A stretch of 64,000 nt of DNA from Rhinopomastus cyanomelas. Lineage: Eukaryota; Chordata; Aves; Bucerotiformes; Rhinopomastidae. The stretch is taken from contig VXBP01010394.1 in assembly GCA_013400115.1 (NCBI GenBank), forward strand, positions 1,240,001 through 1,304,000, read 5' to 3'. The notes under the pieces were generated by a model. That model saw only the letters and a program-made list of their open reading frames with translations. It ran no database searches and was not told where the DNA came from. Position numbers and translations under genes: made by a program. This document shows positions 63,361-64,000 of the stretch, piece after piece (position 1 is the first letter of the stretch; every line of letters begins with the position of its first letter).

Positions 63361-63624
63361 ACAAACCTGCAAGCCACCGGTACAACATCTGCTTAACAAA
63401 AAAGCTTTTACAGCTCCCGTTCCCATTAGTCGGAGTTGAAAAGCTTTTCCCGTTAACACCTGGGGTTTCCCCCGCAAGCAGTGTTTCCCAGCACCAGCCA
63501 CTCACTGATCGCTCAGGACCGGGCTCGGCGAGCGAAATCCCGAGCGCGGAGCTGCTGCTCTAGGTGGCAGCACCGGGCAACCAAACGCACCCGGGCAACC
63601 TGTCCGCGCTGCCCAGCAGCCCTC

Positions 63625-63654
63625 AACCAACCAACCAACCCACCCACCCACCCC
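63625..63654 (-). repeat. (AACC)n-(ACCC)n simple repeat, sense-strand G-quadruplex
   Basis: The plus strand moves from CAAC units to CCAC units. On the minus strand, 63654-63639 reads GGGG T GGG T GGG T GGG, four runs with single-base loops, which is the most stable class of quadruplex motif. It lies within the candidate promoter block on the TENM2 sense strand. Confidence 0.85.
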
Positions 63655-63797
63655 AAAGTCTGTCTGCAATAATCCTTCAAACAACAAACCCATCTTTTCT
63701 GCCCCTTTAGCACTGTTCCCCTCCTGGGAAGTAGGTTCCTCACGCACAGAAGGTCTCAGCCCGCATGTCCCCTTGCACTGGGTGTCCCGGCAGCCGC

Positions 63798-63830
63798 AGC
63801 AGCTCAGGAGCAGCAGCTCAGGAGCAGCAG
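63798..63830. repeat. 14-base tandem repeat, 2.4 copies
   Basis: The unit AGCAGCTCAGGAGC occurs at 63798-63811 and 63812-63825, followed by a partial AGCAG. It is a small minisatellite in the GC-rich block. Confidence 0.9.
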
Positions 63831-64000
63831 CCGGGGCCGTTGGCTCCCGTAGCGCTGCCCAACGGTTCTACTGCACAGCCCTGCCCCGGCTGTGAGCTCG
63901 GACCTCGCTCCGTTCTGCATCTCACACACGGGATTACCTCGTGTTTGAGGGCTGCACTTCAAAGCAGATTTTAGTCTCAAGATGTATTTGATTGAAGAGC

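Larger units (their letters stand above)
43207..63505 (-). other. TENM2: TENM2 upstream (5') intron; right boundary tentative
   Basis: This is intronic or 5' flanking sequence upstream of the first coding exon. It contains three CR1 fragments and one LTR nested in the largest. The right edge is set at a consensus-like donor (GTGAGT on the minus strand, 63500-63505) within a CpG-rich block; this is a proposal, not an observed junction. Another noncoding exon could lie inside this interval and go unseen without transcript data. Confidence 0.45.
63361..63960 (-). promoter_or_regulatory. CpG-rich block, candidate TENM2 promoter/first exon
   Basis: By hand count there are about 33 CpG in these 600 bases, against typically zero or one per 60 bases elsewhere in the window; the densest part is 63502-63612. 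The block lies about 20 kb upstream of the TENM2 start exon in gene orientation. On the minus strand it holds a GTGAGT donor-like site after GATCA (exon end at 63506), a four-run G-quadruplex motif (63639-63654), and an 81-codon open frame ending right at that donor (63502-63747), which could be an upstream ORF. No TATA box was seen. The block may continue beyond the window. It could instead be an unrelated GC-rich element or a promoter of an antisense transcript. Confidence 0.45.

Noticed and set aside
63481..63974. Several overlapping frames in the GC-rich end
   Set aside because: GC-rich sequence has few stops in all frames; only a possible upstream ORF role is noted, not a protein.
1..64000. 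Bacterial-type systems, CRISPR arrays, operons, phage
   Set aside because: The window is vertebrate intronic DNA; no evenly spaced direct repeats or clustered same-strand genes occur.

Overview
This window is a piece of a bird genome, probably a galliform such as chicken. It lies almost entirely inside one gene, teneurin-2 (TENM2, also ODZ2 or Ten-2), which runs on the minus strand. Two coding exons are visible. Exon 2 (42930-43206) carries the start codon and exon 3 (1221-1496) follows it. Both encode the first part of the teneurin cytoplasmic domain, both splice in phase 1, and they are separated by a 41.4 kb intron. The avian origin is inferred from CR1 retrotransposon fragments of chicken type, avian LTRs and a protein sequence that I recognise as bird-like TENM2. 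No bacterial, plasmid, phage, CRISPR or rRNA/tRNA gene was recognised.

Layout from left to right: 1-1220 is the intron after exon 3; 1221-1496 is exon 3; 1497-42929 is intron 2; 42930-43206 is exon 2 with 51 bases of 5'UTR; 43207 to about 63.5 kb is upstream intron; about 63.36-63.96 kb is a CpG-rich block. That block is the best candidate for a TENM2 promoter or first exon, with a consensus-like donor and a strong G-quadruplex motif on the sense strand. This role is inference.

The introns hold fifteen recognisable CR1 LINE fragments. The largest (50056-51292) is interrupted by a 345-base LTR-like insertion with a 6-base target duplication. An ERVL-type solo LTR lies at 41422-41965. A 366-base direct duplication (9121-9852), broken by a single N, is probably an assembly join or a recent tandem duplication. 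The remaining sequence is AT-rich intronic DNA with scattered small signals: perfect inverted repeats, a homeodomain-site cluster, G-quadruplex motifs and a purine tract.

I did not find a new multi-gene system. Most open frames of 60-200 codons in the window are chance frames in intron or antisense or degenerate readings of CR1. The observations most worth checking are the candidate promoter block, the nested LTR, and the 366-base duplication.
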